Assembly: GCA_963715285.1 (NCBI GenBank)
Contig: CAVQRU010000001.1
Coordinates: 111,582 to 175,581 of the forward strand
DNA length: 64,000 nt
Source of the DNA: Sva-07 sp963715285
GTDB taxonomy: Bacteria > Actinomycetota > Acidimicrobiia > Acidimicrobiales > Ilumatobacteraceae
Direction of reading: 5' to 3'
Shown here piece after piece: positions 1-8,996 of this stretch. Position numbers and translations under genes: made by a program. The notes beneath the pieces were generated by a model, which was given only the letters and a program-made list of their open reading frames with translations, was not told the DNA's origin and did no database searches. Numbering within the stretch: the first letter of the stretch is position 1; each line of letters begins with the position of its first letter.

Positions 1-417
1 CAGCGTGCCCGGGTAGTCGTCGAGGAAGCTGCACACCGACGAGCAGACGACGAGGTCGTGGGTGCCATGCCCGCTCGGGATGTCGGTCGCCGTCCGCACA
101 TTGGTCCAGCCGCGGTCGGCGATCTTGGCGGTGAGCACCTGGAGCATCGCCGGTGACGCGTCGACGGCATCGATCGACTCGGCCTCGTCGACCAGTTGCT
201 CGGTGAGCAGCCCCGTCCCGCACCCGAAGTCGCAAACGGTCATCCCGCCAACCGAACGGCCCCGCTCGGTCAACAGCTCGATCAAGGATGCAGACGCCGC
301 TGCGGAGTAGGCACGAGCGGCGGGGTCGTCGTCCCAGCCTGGCGCATACTCGGCCCACGGGTCGTCGTCGACGGTCGGCTGTTCCTCGGGCTCCACCAGG
401 CCATCGTGCCACTCCAC
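1..417 (-). CDS. Class I SAM-dependent methyltransferase (3' end outside window)
   Basis: Only the first 139 codons are visible. Read from a GTG at 417, about 60 acidic residues lead into SAM-binding motif I, VCDFGCGTG (residues 61-69), followed by an acidic second strand (IDAVDASPAML) and a VVCSS stretch, the usual order in Rossmann-fold methyltransferases. Substrate cannot be told. No in-frame ATG lies upstream before the sequence becomes Arg/Pro-rich and non-protein-like, so GTG 417 is the best start; an ATG at 237 would cut off the fold's first helix. The gene diverges from ftsK with about 140 bases between them. Confidence 0.75.
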   Translation of the reverse strand, partial: MEWHDGLVEPEEQPTVDDDPWAEYAPGWDDDPAARAYSAAASASLIELLTERGRSVGGMTVCDFGCGTGLLTEQLVDEAESIDAVDASPAMLQVLTAKIADRGWTNVRTATDIPSGHGTHDLVVCSSVCSFLDDYPGTL

Positions 418-543
418 GTCGACGCCGGTCGTTCGCCACCGCTCAGGAGCGCCTCGGCGGGAGCACCTCGGCGGGGCACCTCGTCGCCGAGCTGGTCCTC
501 GTGCCCCGAACGAGGGTCGCGGTCCGGTGTGACACCCGGTTGG

Positions 544-549
544 TACCGT
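544..549 (+). promoter_or_regulatory. -10 box of ftsK, likely leaderless
   Basis: TACCGT ends 10 bases before the ATG at 560, and no Shine-Dalgarno sequence lies between. This fits transcription starting at or next to the start codon. No clear -35 is visible. Confidence 0.35.
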
Positions 550-559
550 GTGCATCGTC

Positions 560-3169
560 ATGTCCACGTGGGGCCCGTCCAAGAAGCGTTCGGCGTCGAA
601 GCAGACGCGCTCGTCCCCGTCCAAGTCGACCGGCCGTGCCAAGAGCACGTCGAAGTCGTCGTCGGCGGCGAGTTCCGCGGGGGCGTCGTCCGGGAAGTCC
701 GCGGCGAGGTCGTCGACCGGGAGGTCGAAGGCGTCCGGCAGCGTGCGCGACGCAACACCGCCCGGGGGTGAGGTCGCGGCGCCGCAGTCCGGTCTGAGCC
801 ATGCGATGGGTGGACGCGAGCACGAGTTCGTCGGGCTCGCGCTCGTCGGGGCCGCGATCGTGCTCGGACTCGCCGTCTATCTCGATCTCGCCGGCCCGTT
901 GGGACGGGGGATCGAGACGCTCGCGGGCTGGTTGGTCGGTCTCGGGCGGTTTGCGTTCCCGCTGGTGCTCCTCGCTGTCGGGGTGTCGTTCGTCCGCCGG
1001 GGACGATCGTCGAATCCGTTGCAGCTCGCGATCGGCTGGTCGATCGTGTCGTTGTCGGCGCTCGGCCTGCTCCAGGTGTTCCTCGGCCCCGATTCCGTCT
1101 CCGACGGCGCCGACGAGGTCATCGACGCCGGTGGGTACGTCGGTGCGCTCGTCGGCTCGCCGCTCGAAGCCCTGCTCGCGACGGCCGGAGCGGCCGTGCT
1201 GCTCACCCTCACCCTCGTGGGCGGCGCCCTGCTCGTCACCCGGACCTCGATCCGCACGTTCGCGCAGAACACCGGTGGCTTCCTCGCCGCCATCGCAGGC
1301 CCGCTCCATCGCGCCGCACGATCGGGCATCAGCAACATCTCCACCCTCAGCAGCGATCGCGAGGACGCCAACGGCGAACCCGCATCCGGACTCACCGACA
1401 TCGCCGGCGAGGCGGGCGGCGCGTCGGGTGCGTCGTTGTACGACTTCGCCGCCGAGGGTGACGAACTGGGCGACGACACGCCGGCTCCGAAGCGTCGCCG
1501 CACCTCCAAGCCGAAGCTGTCGACCGGGAGCCAGCCGGCCGGCACCGTGAGCCCCGACGGCACGGCGGTGGGCGAGTGGGTCCTGCCGCCGATGGCCTTC
1601 CTCGACCGGCCCGGCGAGCAGAAGATCGACCGCAAGGCCGTCGAGGCGCGCGGTCGGATGCTGCAGGAGTCGCTCGCCTCGCACGGCGTCGACACGACGC
1701 TGCTCGGCATGACCGTCGGGCCCACGGTCACCCGCTACGAACTCGAACTCGGCCCCGGCGTCAAGGTCGCACGCGTCACGAGCCTGCAGAAGGACATCGC
1801 CTACGCGATGGCCGCCGTCGACGTCCGCATCCTCGCCCCGATCCCCGGTCGGTCGGCGATCGGCGTCGAGGTGCCGAACCATCAACGCCAGCTCGTCGCC
1901 CTCGGCGACCTGCTCACCTCGCCCGAGGCCGCCAAGGCCACCAACCCGCTCGAGGTGGCCGTCGGCAAGGACATCGCCGGCAAAGCGGTGTTCCTCGACC
2001 TCGCGACCACGCCTCACATGCTGATCGCGGGCGCCACCGGCGCCGGCAAGTCGAGCGGCATCAACTGCATCATCACCTCGTTGCTGATGCGCACCACACC
2101 CGACGACGTGCGACTGATCCTGATCGACCCCAAGCAGGTCGAGATGGGGCAGTACGCCCGCCTGCCGCACCTGCTGACCCAACCGGTCACCAACCCGAAG
2201 AAGGCCGCCAACGCGCTCGGGTGGGCGGTCAAGGAGATGGAGCGCCGCTACGACGTGCTCTCCGAACTCGGCTATCGCGACATCACCGGCTACAACAAGG
2301 CGTTCGCCAAGGGTCAGATCCAGCCGCCGCTCGGCTCCGAGATCGAGTACGAGCACATGCCGTACATCGTCGTGGTGGTCGACGAGCTGAACGACCTGAT
2401 GATGGTGGCCGCGCGTGACGTCGAGGAGTCGATCACGCGCATCGCCCAGAAGGCCCGAGCGGTCGGCATCCACCTGATCGTCGCCACGCAGCGTCCCTCG
2501 GTCAACGTGATCACCGGTGTGATCAAGGCGAACATCCCCGCTCGGATGGCGTTCGCCGTGTCGAGCCTCACCGATTCGCGCGTGATCCTCGACCAGCCCG
2601 GAGCCGAGAAGCTCGTCGGCAAGGGCGACATGTTGCTGCTGCCCGGCAACTCCTCGGTCGCCAACCGCATCCAGGGATCCTTCGTGAGTGAGGAGGAGGT
2701 GCGTCAGGTCGTGGCGCACTGGCGGTCGCAGTCGCCCGAGCCGATCTACTCCGACGACGTCGAGTCCGGCGGTGAGGGCGATGACAGTTCCGGTGGAGGC
2801 CCGGCCGGGCAATCGGCACTGGTCCCGCCCCGCAGTGGGGTCGGCGGCCCCGGCGGTTCGTCGGGTGTCGGTCCGATGGCGTCGTTCGACGATCTCGACG
2901 TCACCTCCGATGCCAACGCGTTCTCCGCCGGCGACGACGACGAGGACACCGCGATGATGCGCCAGGCGATGGAGCTCGTCGTGCGCAGCCAGCTCGGTTC
3001 CACCTCGATGTTGCAGCGCAAGCTCAAGGTCGGTTTCGCCCGCGCCGGTCGGATCATGGACCTACTCGAACAACGCGGTGTGGTGGGCCCGAGCGAGGGG
3101 TCCAAGGCCCGAGCGGTGCTGATGACCGTGGAGGAGTTCGAACTCCTCCAGCAGAACGGCCAGGTCTGA
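560..3169 (+). CDS. ftsK: DNA translocase FtsK/SpoIIIE
   Basis: An 869-residue membrane-anchored DNA pump that clears and aligns chromosome termini at the septum. A basic Ser/Lys/Thr-rich N-terminus of about 80 residues precedes four hydrophobic segments (residues ~85-240) and an acidic linker. The RecA-like motor has Walker A GATGAGKSS (Lys497), the DPKQVEM segment typical of the family, and Walker B VVVVDEL (Asp608). The C-terminal ~70 residues form the gamma winged helix (QLGSTSMLQRKLKVGFARA) that reads KOPS-type polar sequences. A Gly/Ser/Asp-rich linker separates motor and gamma. ATG 560 is preferred over an in-frame GTG at 548 that overlaps the -10 box. Confidence 0.95.
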   Translation: MSTWGPSKKRSASKQTRSSPSKSTGRAKSTSKSSSAASSAGASSGKSAARSSTGRSKASGSVRDATPPGGEVAAPQSGLSHAMGGREHEFVGLALVGAAIVLGLAVYLDLAGPLGRGIETLAGWLVGLGRFAFPLVLLAVGVSFVRRGRSSNPLQLAIGWSIVSLSALGLLQVFLGPDSVSDGADEVIDAGGYVGALVGSPLEALLATAGAAVLLTLTLVGGALLVTRTSIRTFAQNTGGFLAAIAGPLHRAARSGISNISTLSSDREDANGEPASGLTDIAGEAGGASGASLYDFAAEGDELGDDTPAPKRRRTSKPKLSTGSQPAGTVSPDGTAVGEWVLPPMAFLDRPGEQKIDRKAVEARGRMLQESLASHGVDTTLLGMTVGPTVTRYELELGPGVKVARVTSLQKDIAYAMAAVDVRILAPIPGRSAIGVEVPNHQRQLVALGDLLTSPEAAKATNPLEVAVGKDIAGKAVFLDLATTPHMLIAGATGAGKSSGINCIITSLLMRTTPDDVRLILIDPKQVEMGQYARLPHLLTQPVTNPKKAANALGWAVKEMERRYDVLSELGYRDITGYNKAFAKGQIQPPLGSEIEYEHMPYIVVVVDELNDLMMVAARDVEESITRIAQKARAVGIHLIVATQRPSVNVITGVIKANIPARMAFAVSSLTDSRVILDQPGAEKLVGKGDMLLLPGNSSVANRIQGSFVSEEEVRQVVAHWRSQSPEPIYSDDVESGGEGDDSSGGGPAGQSALVPPRSGVGGPGGSSGVGPMASFDDLDVTSDANAFSAGDDDEDTAMMRQAMELVVRSQLGSTSMLQRKLKVGFARAGRIMDLLEQRGVVGPSEGSKARAVLMTVEEFELLQQNGQV

Positions 3170-3200
3170 CGCGTCGGTGCCGTGGTGACATCATGTCGCC

Positions 3201-4151
3201 ATGGCCACACCTGCAGTTCGTGAGTTCGTCCCCGAGTTGACCGAGATCGCTGACGGCCTGCGCTTCCCCGAAGGACCGATCGCACTGCCCGACGGTTCGG
3301 TGGTGCTCGTGGAGATGTTCGGACCACGCCTCACGAAGGTCCATGCGGACGGGACGACCGAGACGATCGCGGAGATCCCCGGCGGGCCGAACGGTGCCGC
3401 CGTCGGTCCCGATGGGGCCTACTACGTGTGCAACAACGGCGGTTCGTTCACACCGGTCGAGCTCGGCGGAATGCTCTTCCCCGGTGGGTTCGCCCGAGAG
3501 GGCTACATCGGCGGCCGGATCCAACGGGTCGACCCCCACGACGGCACGGTCACCGACCTGTACACCGAGTGCGACGGGCACCCGCTGCGCGGGCCGAACG
3601 ATCTGGTGATGGACGGCCACGGCGGCTTCTGGTTCACCGACCACGGCATCCGTGACACCGTGGCGCGCACCGCTGATCTGACCGGGATCTACTACGCCCA
3701 CGCCGACGGCAGCGGCATCCAGGAAGTGGTGTTCCCGACCGACTCGCCGAACGGCATCGGTCTCTCACCGGACACCGACACGCTCTACTGGGCCGAGACC
3801 CACAACGGGCGTGTGCACCGTCGCACGATCAGTGCGCCCGGCGAGGTCCTCGCACCCGCGCCGCTCGATCTCACCGCGGTGCTCCACGGCCTGCCTGGAT
3901 ACCAGCTGCTCAACTCGTTGGCGGTCGACGGGGAGGGCTGGGTGTGCGTTGCGACGCTGGTCAACGGTGGCATCACCGCGATCTCGCCCGACGGCAAGGA
4001 GGTCGAGTTCTACGAGACCGGCGACCCGATCACGACCAACATCTGCTTCGGGGGCGACGACCTCCGCACCGCGTACGTCACGTGTTCGAGCAGCGGTCGG
4101 CTCGTGTCGTTCCCGTGGCCCCGTCCCGGATTGCGTCTCGCTCACCAGTGA
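3201..4151 (+). CDS. SMP-30/gluconolactonase/LRE family sugar lactonase-like protein
   Basis: A 316-residue six-bladed beta-propeller protein of the SMP-30 family, whose members open sugar-acid lactones with one divalent metal. The metal ligands can be placed: Glu in RFPEGP (~residue 24), Asn in GPNDLVMD (~residue 133) and Asn in SPNGIGLSPD (~residue 181), each in its usual blade context; the general-base Asp after the last motif is not pinned. No signal peptide is seen, so it is probably cytoplasmic. Its stop overlaps by one base the start of the next gene, a non-heme iron oxygenase, so the two are co-translated and probably act in one catabolic route. The real substrate is unknown. Confidence 0.85.
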   Translation: MATPAVREFVPELTEIADGLRFPEGPIALPDGSVVLVEMFGPRLTKVHADGTTETIAEIPGGPNGAAVGPDGAYYVCNNGGSFTPVELGGMLFPGGFAREGYIGGRIQRVDPHDGTVTDLYTECDGHPLRGPNDLVMDGHGGFWFTDHGIRDTVARTADLTGIYYAHADGSGIQEVVFPTDSPNGIGLSPDTDTLYWAETHNGRVHRRTISAPGEVLAPAPLDLTAVLHGLPGYQLLNSLAVDGEGWVCVATLVNGGITAISPDGKEVEFYETGDPITTNICFGGDDLRTAYVTCSSSGRLVSFPWPRPGLRLAHQ

Positions 4152-5125
4152 TGCAGACGCCGTCCGCATCGGTGCCGGTGATCGACCTCAGCGGGTTCCG
4201 CGACGGCGACGTCCACACGCGCCGGGCGCTCGGGGAGCGGATCGATCGAGCGTGCCGACAGGTCGGGTTCTTCACCGTCGTCGGCCATGGCGTGGACGAC
4301 GCCACCATCGGCGCGCTGCGATCCTCGGCGCGAGCGTTCTTCGACGCACCCCTCGAGGACCGGCTCGAGGTGGCGATGCCCGAGCCCGGCTACCCGTACG
4401 GCTACAACCCGCTGGAGGCGGAGGCGCTCAACCGCTCGATCGGAGGCGTCGCGCTCGCGGATCTGAAGGAGACGTTCAACGTCGGCCCGATCGATCCACC
4501 GCTGCGTCCGCTCGGCGAGATGGTCGACCCCGACGAGCGGGCGGTGTACGCGCCGAATCTGTGGCCGGCGTGTCTGCCGTCGTTGCGGCCGGCCGTCGAG
4601 GCGTACTACCGATCGATGGCAGACCTCGCGGCGACCCTGATGGAGGCGTTCGCCGTCGCCCTGGGTCTCGACGCCCGAACCTTCGACGGCCTGATCGATG
4701 CGCACGGCTCGGCGCTGCGGCTCGCCCACTACCCGGCACTCGAGGGGGTGCCGGCGCCCGGACGATTCCGGGCGGGCGCCCACACCGACTACGGGACCCT
4801 CACGATCCTGTGGACCGACGGCGAGCCAGGGCTGCAGGTGCAGGCGCTCGACGGCGCCTGGATCGACGTGGAACCGGTCGACGGCGGGTTGATCGTCAAC
4901 CTCGGCGATCTCATGCAGCGATGGACGAACGATCGGTGGCGGTCGACGATGCACCGTGTGGTCGCGACGCCGGCCGCCGACAGCCGACTGTCGATCCCGT
5001 TCTTCCACAACGCGAACTGGGATGCCACGATCGAGTGCATCGTCGCCGACGGCGAGACGCCGAAGTACCCACCGACGACCGCCGGTCACCACCTCATGGA
5101 GAAGTTCCGCTCGACCGTGATGTGA
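4151..5125 (+). CDS. 2-oxoglutarate/Fe(II)-dependent oxygenase, isopenicillin N synthase-like family
   Basis: A 324-residue double-stranded beta-helix oxygenase. The N-terminal DIOX_N-type region (PVIDLSGF ... RACRQVGFFTVVGHG) is followed by the iron-binding HxD (AHTDYGTLTIL) and distal His (RSTMHRVV). The 2-oxoglutarate-binding Arg and Ser sit in RLSIPFFHN. These show an Fe(II) site of the plant and bacterial DIOX type. The ATG overlaps the SMP-30 gene's TGA, so the pair forms a two-gene operon. Family members hydroxylate, desaturate or ring-close small molecules; the substrate cannot be read from sequence. Confidence 0.88.
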   Translation: MQTPSASVPVIDLSGFRDGDVHTRRALGERIDRACRQVGFFTVVGHGVDDATIGALRSSARAFFDAPLEDRLEVAMPEPGYPYGYNPLEAEALNRSIGGVALADLKETFNVGPIDPPLRPLGEMVDPDERAVYAPNLWPACLPSLRPAVEAYYRSMADLAATLMEAFAVALGLDARTFDGLIDAHGSALRLAHYPALEGVPAPGRFRAGAHTDYGTLTILWTDGEPGLQVQALDGAWIDVEPVDGGLIVNLGDLMQRWTNDRWRSTMHRVVATPAADSRLSIPFFHNANWDATIECIVADGETPKYPPTTAGHHLMEKFRSTVM

Positions 5126-5133
5126 CCGCGTGT

Positions 5134-5173
5134 CGATGAGCGAAGCGACCGTCTACGGGGGTTTGGCTCATCG
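5134..5173. repeat. 40-bp hairpin repeat, copy 1
   Basis: A 40-bp unit begins CGATGAGC and ends GCTCATCG, a perfect 8-bp terminal inverted repeat that would fold as a hairpin. A second copy of equal length begins 21 bases after it ends. The pair sits after the oxygenase stop and before the rimO promoter, so it could end transcription, but there is no T-run; a REP-like dispersed palindrome fits as well. Confidence 0.6.
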
Positions 5174-5194
5174 GTGTGAGCGCGCCGGCGTGTG

Positions 5195-5234
5195 CGATGA
5201 GCGAAACCACCGTATGCGGCGGTCTGGCTCATCG
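5195..5234. repeat. 40-bp hairpin repeat, copy 2
   Basis: Second copy of the unit at 5134-5173, with the same 8-bp terminal inverted repeat. The interior matches copy 1 at most positions (GAGCGAA, ACCGT, GGCTCATCG are shared), and the differences lie mainly in the predicted loop, which suggests the stem is the conserved part. Confidence 0.6.
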
Positions 5235-5278
5235 CGTTGGACGGGGGCGGGATCGGCCTGGGCGGGAGGCCCCTCGGG

Positions 5279-5284
5279 TAGCGT
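5279..5284 (+). promoter_or_regulatory. -10 box of rimO-pgsA-cinA, likely leaderless
   Basis: TAGCGT lies eight bases before the GTG at 5293. The same box and spacing precede the FKBP gene. No Shine-Dalgarno sequence is present. Confidence 0.4.
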
Positions 5285-5292
5285 GGTCGGCC

Positions 5293-6621
5293 GTGTCCCA
5301 GCGGTTCTACATCGAGACGCTCGGCTGCCCGAAGAACGACGTCGACTCCGACAAGCTGGTCGGCGCGTTGCTCGCGGACGGCATGGAAGCGACCGACGAT
5401 GCCGCGCTCGCCGATCTCGTCGTCGTCAACACCTGCGCGTTCATCGACGAGGCCCGTCGGGAATCGATCGACACGATCCTCGCACTCGACGAACAACGTC
5501 GTGACGGCTCGCGGCTGGTGGTCACGGGTTGTATGGCCGAGCGCTACGGCGCCGAACTGGCGGCGGAGCTCCCGGAGGTCGACCAGGTCGCCGGCTTCGG
5601 ACAGGCCTTCAACGTGACGCCCGAAGCGCGCGATGGCACCGAGGTCCCGAGCGGATCCCAGCGCAAGCTGATCCCGGTGTCGTCCACACCGCTGCCGGAG
5701 TTCGATCTGCTCAACCTGCCGCGCCCGAAGTCGGCGGTTCCCTGGGCCTACGTCAAGATCGCCGAGGGCTGCGATCGCTCCTGCGGGTTCTGTGCGATCC
5801 CGAGCTTCCGCGGGCCGCAGCGCAGCCGCGACGTCGCCTCGATCCTGACCGAGGTCGAACAGCTCGAGGCGCGCGAGATCGTGCTCGTCGCTCAGGACCT
5901 CGCCTCGTACGGCAAGGACCGCCCCGACGAACTCGGCGCAGGCTCGATCGTGCCGCTGGTGAACGCCGTTGCGAGCGCGGTCGACCGGGTGCGGCTGCTG
6001 TACCTGTACCCGAGCGACCTGACCGATGGCCTGATCGACGCGATCTGCGATTCGGGCGTGCCCTACTTCGACCTCTCGTTGCAGCACGTCAGCAAGCCAC
6101 TGCTTCGCCGCATGCGCCGCTGGGGCGACGGCCAACGCTTCATCGACCGCATCGCCGACATCCGCGAGCGCGAGCCGGACGCGGCGTTCCGGAGCAACTT
6201 CATCGTCGGCTATCCCGGCGAGACCGAGGAGGACCACGACCAGCTCCTCCACTTCGTCGAGGAGGCCCAGCTCGACTGGTGCGGGTTCTTCACCTACAGC
6301 CGCGAGGACGGCACGTACGCCGCCGACCTCGACGGTGCCGTCGATCCCGGCCTGATGGGGGAGCGGCTCGCGGAGCTGCGTGAGTTGCAGGACGACATCA
6401 CCGCCACCCGCCGTGACGCACTGATCGGGCAGACCCTCAGTGTGCTCGTCGACACCCCGGGGGTGGGACGGAGCCATCGTGAGGCACCCGAGATCGACGG
6501 GGTCATCCACCTCGACGAAGACCTCGCTCCTGGAGAGATCGTCGACGTCGACATCGTCGATGCACTCGGTCCCGACCTCGTGGCGTCGGGTGTGAGTGTG
6601 GAAGCGTTGGAGACGATCTGA
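5293..6621 (+). CDS. rimO: Ribosomal protein uS12 Asp methylthiotransferase RimO
   Basis: A 442-residue radical-SAM enzyme that adds a methylthio group to an aspartate of ribosomal protein S12. The N-terminal UPF0004 domain opens with ETLGCPKNDVDSD, the signature separating RimO from MiaB, and supplies further iron-sulfur cysteines in VVNTCAF and TGCMAERYG. The radical-SAM CxxxCxxC is EGCDRSCGFCAIP. The last ~65 residues form a TRAM-like domain. Start GTG 5293 puts the CPKN motif about ten residues in, as in the family; an earlier in-frame GTG would add translated repeat DNA. First gene of an operon with pgsA and cinA. Confidence 0.95.
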   Translation: MSQRFYIETLGCPKNDVDSDKLVGALLADGMEATDDAALADLVVVNTCAFIDEARRESIDTILALDEQRRDGSRLVVTGCMAERYGAELAAELPEVDQVAGFGQAFNVTPEARDGTEVPSGSQRKLIPVSSTPLPEFDLLNLPRPKSAVPWAYVKIAEGCDRSCGFCAIPSFRGPQRSRDVASILTEVEQLEAREIVLVAQDLASYGKDRPDELGAGSIVPLVNAVASAVDRVRLLYLYPSDLTDGLIDAICDSGVPYFDLSLQHVSKPLLRRMRRWGDGQRFIDRIADIREREPDAAFRSNFIVGYPGETEEDHDQLLHFVEEAQLDWCGFFTYSREDGTYAADLDGAVDPGLMGERLAELRELQDDITATRRDALIGQTLSVLVDTPGVGRSHREAPEIDGVIHLDEDLAPGEIVDVDIVDALGPDLVASGVSVEALETI

Positions 6622-7214
6622 TGGTCGAGCCCGACAAGCTCGCCACCTGGGCCAACGCGATCACCGTGGGTCGGCTGCTGCTGTCGCCGCTGATGTTCTG
6701 GGTGATCCCGAACGACGAGTTCGGATCCTGGATCGCGTTCGGGATGTGGATCGTGTTCAGCTCCACCGACTTCCTCGACGGCTATCTCGCCCGGCGCCAG
6801 GGCACGACGTCCGCGGGCGCCTTCCTCGATCCGCTCGCCGACAAGGTCCTGATCCTCGGAGCGATGTTCACCCTCGTGAGCACGGGGGTGTTCTGGGTGG
6901 TGCCGGTGGTGATCATCACGGCTCGGGAAGTGATCATCAGCGTGTATCGCGTGCTCGTCGGCGGCAAGGGCATCAGCGTCCCGGCGATCAAGCTGGCGAA
7001 GTACAAGACCGTGTCCCAGCAATTGGCAGTGGCGTTCGCACTCCTGCCGCTGACGGCCGTCGATGCGACATGGCTGTGGAACGGTTGCCTCTGGCTCGCA
7101 GTGGTGCTCGCCCTGGTGAGCGGCGCGCAGTACCTGCTGCGGGCGCGCCGCCTCGAGGCGGTCTCGTCGTCGACGACCGTCGACCCGGTCGGGCGAGCGG
7201 CGACCGCCGAATGA
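6621..7214 (+). CDS. pgsA: CDP-diacylglycerol-glycerol-3-phosphate 3-phosphatidyltransferase
   Basis: A 197-residue integral membrane enzyme making phosphatidylglycerol phosphate from CDP-diacylglycerol and glycerol 3-phosphate. The CDP-alcohol phosphatidyltransferase signature DxxDGxxARx8GxxxDxxxD is complete (TDFLDGYLARR, then GAFLDPLADK, ~residues 53-80), and hydrophobic helices surround it. Position between rimO and cinA matches common actinobacterial order and favours PgsA over other family members. ATG overlaps the rimO stop by one base and the end overlaps cinA by four. Confidence 0.9.
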   Translation: MVEPDKLATWANAITVGRLLLSPLMFWVIPNDEFGSWIAFGMWIVFSSTDFLDGYLARRQGTTSAGAFLDPLADKVLILGAMFTLVSTGVFWVVPVVIITAREVIISVYRVLVGGKGISVPAIKLAKYKTVSQQLAVAFALLPLTAVDATWLWNGCLWLAVVLALVSGAQYLLRARRLEAVSSSTTVDPVGRAATAE

Positions 7215-8464
7215 CCCTGCGCTGCGACGTCCTCGCCGTGGGCACCGAGCTGCTGCTCGGCCAGATCATCGATTCCAACTCGGCATGGATCGGCGGGGAG
7301 CTGGCGGCCAACGGGATCGACTCGCTCGTCCAGGTGAAGGTCGGCGACAACGTCGGACGGATCGAGACCCAACTCCGGCGGCTCCTCGAGTCGGCCGATG
7401 CGGTGATCATGTGCGGCGGCCTCGGCCCGACCCACGACGACCTGACGCGCGATGCGATCGCCGCGGTGATGGGTGTCGACCTCGTCATCGACGACGGCGT
7501 CGCCGACGTGATCCGGGAGATGTTCGCCGCCCGCGGCCGTCGGATGGCGGACAACAACCTTCGCCAGGCCCACGTGCCGGTGGGCGCGACGATCATTCCG
7601 CAGACCCGCGGCACCGCTCCGGGGCTGATCTGCCCCGTCACCGTGAACGGCGTCGACAAGGTGGTGTACGCGGTGCCCGGCGTGCCGCACGAGATGTACG
7701 ACATGGTCCACCGGGCGATCCTGCCGGATCTTCGCCGCCGCAGCGGTGACGACTCGGTGATCGCGAGCCGAGTACTGCGCACGTGGGGCGAGAGCGAGAG
7801 CGGGCTCAACGAGCGCCTCGACCACGTGATCGAGCAGCTGGAGGGTCCGGACACACCGACGCTGGCGTTCCTCGCGAGCGGTTGGGAGGGCCTGAAGGTC
7901 CGCCTCACCCACAAGGCGCCCACGCTCGAGGAGTGCACCGAGCAACTCGACCGCTGGGAGCAGGTCGTCCGTGACGAGCTCGGCGACCTGGTGTTCGGAA
8001 CCGACGACGACACGATGGAGTCGGTCGTGCTGGAGCTCTGCCGGCAGCGCGGGCTCACCCTCGCGACGGCGGAGTCGGTCACCGGTGGTCTGGTCGGTGC
8101 CCGGCTCACGGCGATCCCGGGCGCAAGCGACGCGTTCCGCGGGGCGATCGTCAGCTACGCCACCGAGGTGAAGCAGTCGCTGCTCGGCGTGGGGGAGGGG
8201 CCGGTGGTCAGCGAAGCGGCGGCGCGCCAGATGGCCCACGGCGTGCGAGAACGGCTCGGCGCCGACATCGGGTTGTCGCTCACGGGTGTCGCCGGTCCCG
8301 ACGAGCAAGACGGCCAGCCGGTCGGCACGCTCTACGTCGGCCTCGTGGGCCCCGGCTTCGACGAGGTGCGCCACGCCCGTCTGCCCGGTCAGCGTGAACA
8401 GATGCGCCAGTTCTCGGTGATCACTGCGCTCGGCCTCCTGCGCACCGAACTGGCCACCCGCTAG
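7211..8464 (+). CDS. cinA: CinA-family nicotinamide-nucleotide amidohydrolase
   Basis: A 417-residue two-domain protein. The N-terminal MoaB/MogA-like domain (AVGTELLLGQIIDSNS; CGGLGPTHDDLTRDA) is the COG1058 part with ADP-ribose pyrophosphatase activity in some homologues. The C-terminal ~160 residues are the PncC domain that deamidates nicotinamide mononucleotide (TLATAESVTGGLVGARLT; LTGVAGPD). Together they recycle pyridine nucleotides. The ATG overlaps the pgsA stop (ATGA). This annotated start drops upstream in-frame sequence belonging to pgsA in another frame. Confidence 0.93.
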   Translation: MTLRCDVLAVGTELLLGQIIDSNSAWIGGELAANGIDSLVQVKVGDNVGRIETQLRRLLESADAVIMCGGLGPTHDDLTRDAIAAVMGVDLVIDDGVADVIREMFAARGRRMADNNLRQAHVPVGATIIPQTRGTAPGLICPVTVNGVDKVVYAVPGVPHEMYDMVHRAILPDLRRRSGDDSVIASRVLRTWGESESGLNERLDHVIEQLEGPDTPTLAFLASGWEGLKVRLTHKAPTLEECTEQLDRWEQVVRDELGDLVFGTDDDTMESVVLELCRQRGLTLATAESVTGGLVGARLTAIPGASDAFRGAIVSYATEVKQSLLGVGEGPVVSEAAARQMAHGVRERLGADIGLSLTGVAGPDEQDGQPVGTLYVGLVGPGFDEVRHARLPGQREQMRQFSVITALGLLRTELATR

Positions 8465-8487
8465 CGCCTTTCGAGAGCATCGCAGCC

Positions 8488-8937
8488 TCAGGCGGTCGAA
8501 CCCGACTGGTCGAGGGGTCGAGGCGGGAAGCTCGTGAAGTCGTCAGCGAAGAGAATGTTGGCCGTCTGACCGTTCTTTGGCGGAGCAAGGCGCAGGGAAA
8601 CGGAGGCTGCGAAGTCTCCAGGGTTGAGGTAATAGCACCGACGCGTTTCAGGAGAGTAGATCGCCAGGACGTCGAGTTCGTCTCGCTCCATCGGCTTTGC
8701 GTGGACACCATGCCTGTCCGACCAGACGCTCCGGAAGTGGACCGGGAGAACGCCCCGACTCGTCGCCCGGTACTTCACCTGAATCCTGAAGAAGGTCGCA
8801 TCGACGTAGGCGACGAGGTCGAACGGAGCGTGCTCGGTGAGTGGCAGGAGCACGAGAGCGCCGCGTTCGATCAGATCGACCTGGACTTGTGCCGTCGCGA
8901 GGTCACCCTTGTCCTTCGTGTGGTGTCTGATCGCCAT
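8488..8937 (-). CDS. PD-(D/E)XK nuclease-like protein of the group I intron-associated endonuclease family
   Basis: A 149-residue protein. Its N-terminal half, HTKDKGDLATAQVQVDLIER then LPLTEHAPFDLVAYVDATFF and FRIQVKYR, matches the order in intron-encoded PD-(D/E)XK endonucleases: a Glu/Asp helix, catalytic Asp in the FDLV strand, then QVK. The C-terminal part (IYSPETRRCYYLNPGDF) resembles the same family. It stands alone 59 bases from tRNA-Arg(UCU), which has no intron, and points away from it. Function may be a relic of homing or a host nuclease. ATG 8937 is chosen because longer readings run through the antisense of the tRNA. It converges on cinA. Confidence 0.65.
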   Translation of the reverse strand: MAIRHHTKDKGDLATAQVQVDLIERGALVLLPLTEHAPFDLVAYVDATFFRIQVKYRATSRGVLPVHFRSVWSDRHGVHAKPMERDELDVLAIYSPETRRCYYLNPGDFAASVSLRLAPPKNGQTANILFADDFTSFPPRPLDQSGSTA

Positions 8938-8996
8938 GCGACAGATTACCCAACCGATGCTCGGACGAGATCGAGAGGCGATAGTTTCGTCGGGAG

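Noticed and set aside
443..2812. Long minus-strand open frame opposite ftsK, and similar long antisense frames at 38383-41883, 41965-46095 and 46361-51616
   Set aside because: GC-rich DNA leaves few stops in antisense frames. Translations are His/Arg/Gly/Asp-rich without domains, and the plus-strand genes are certain.
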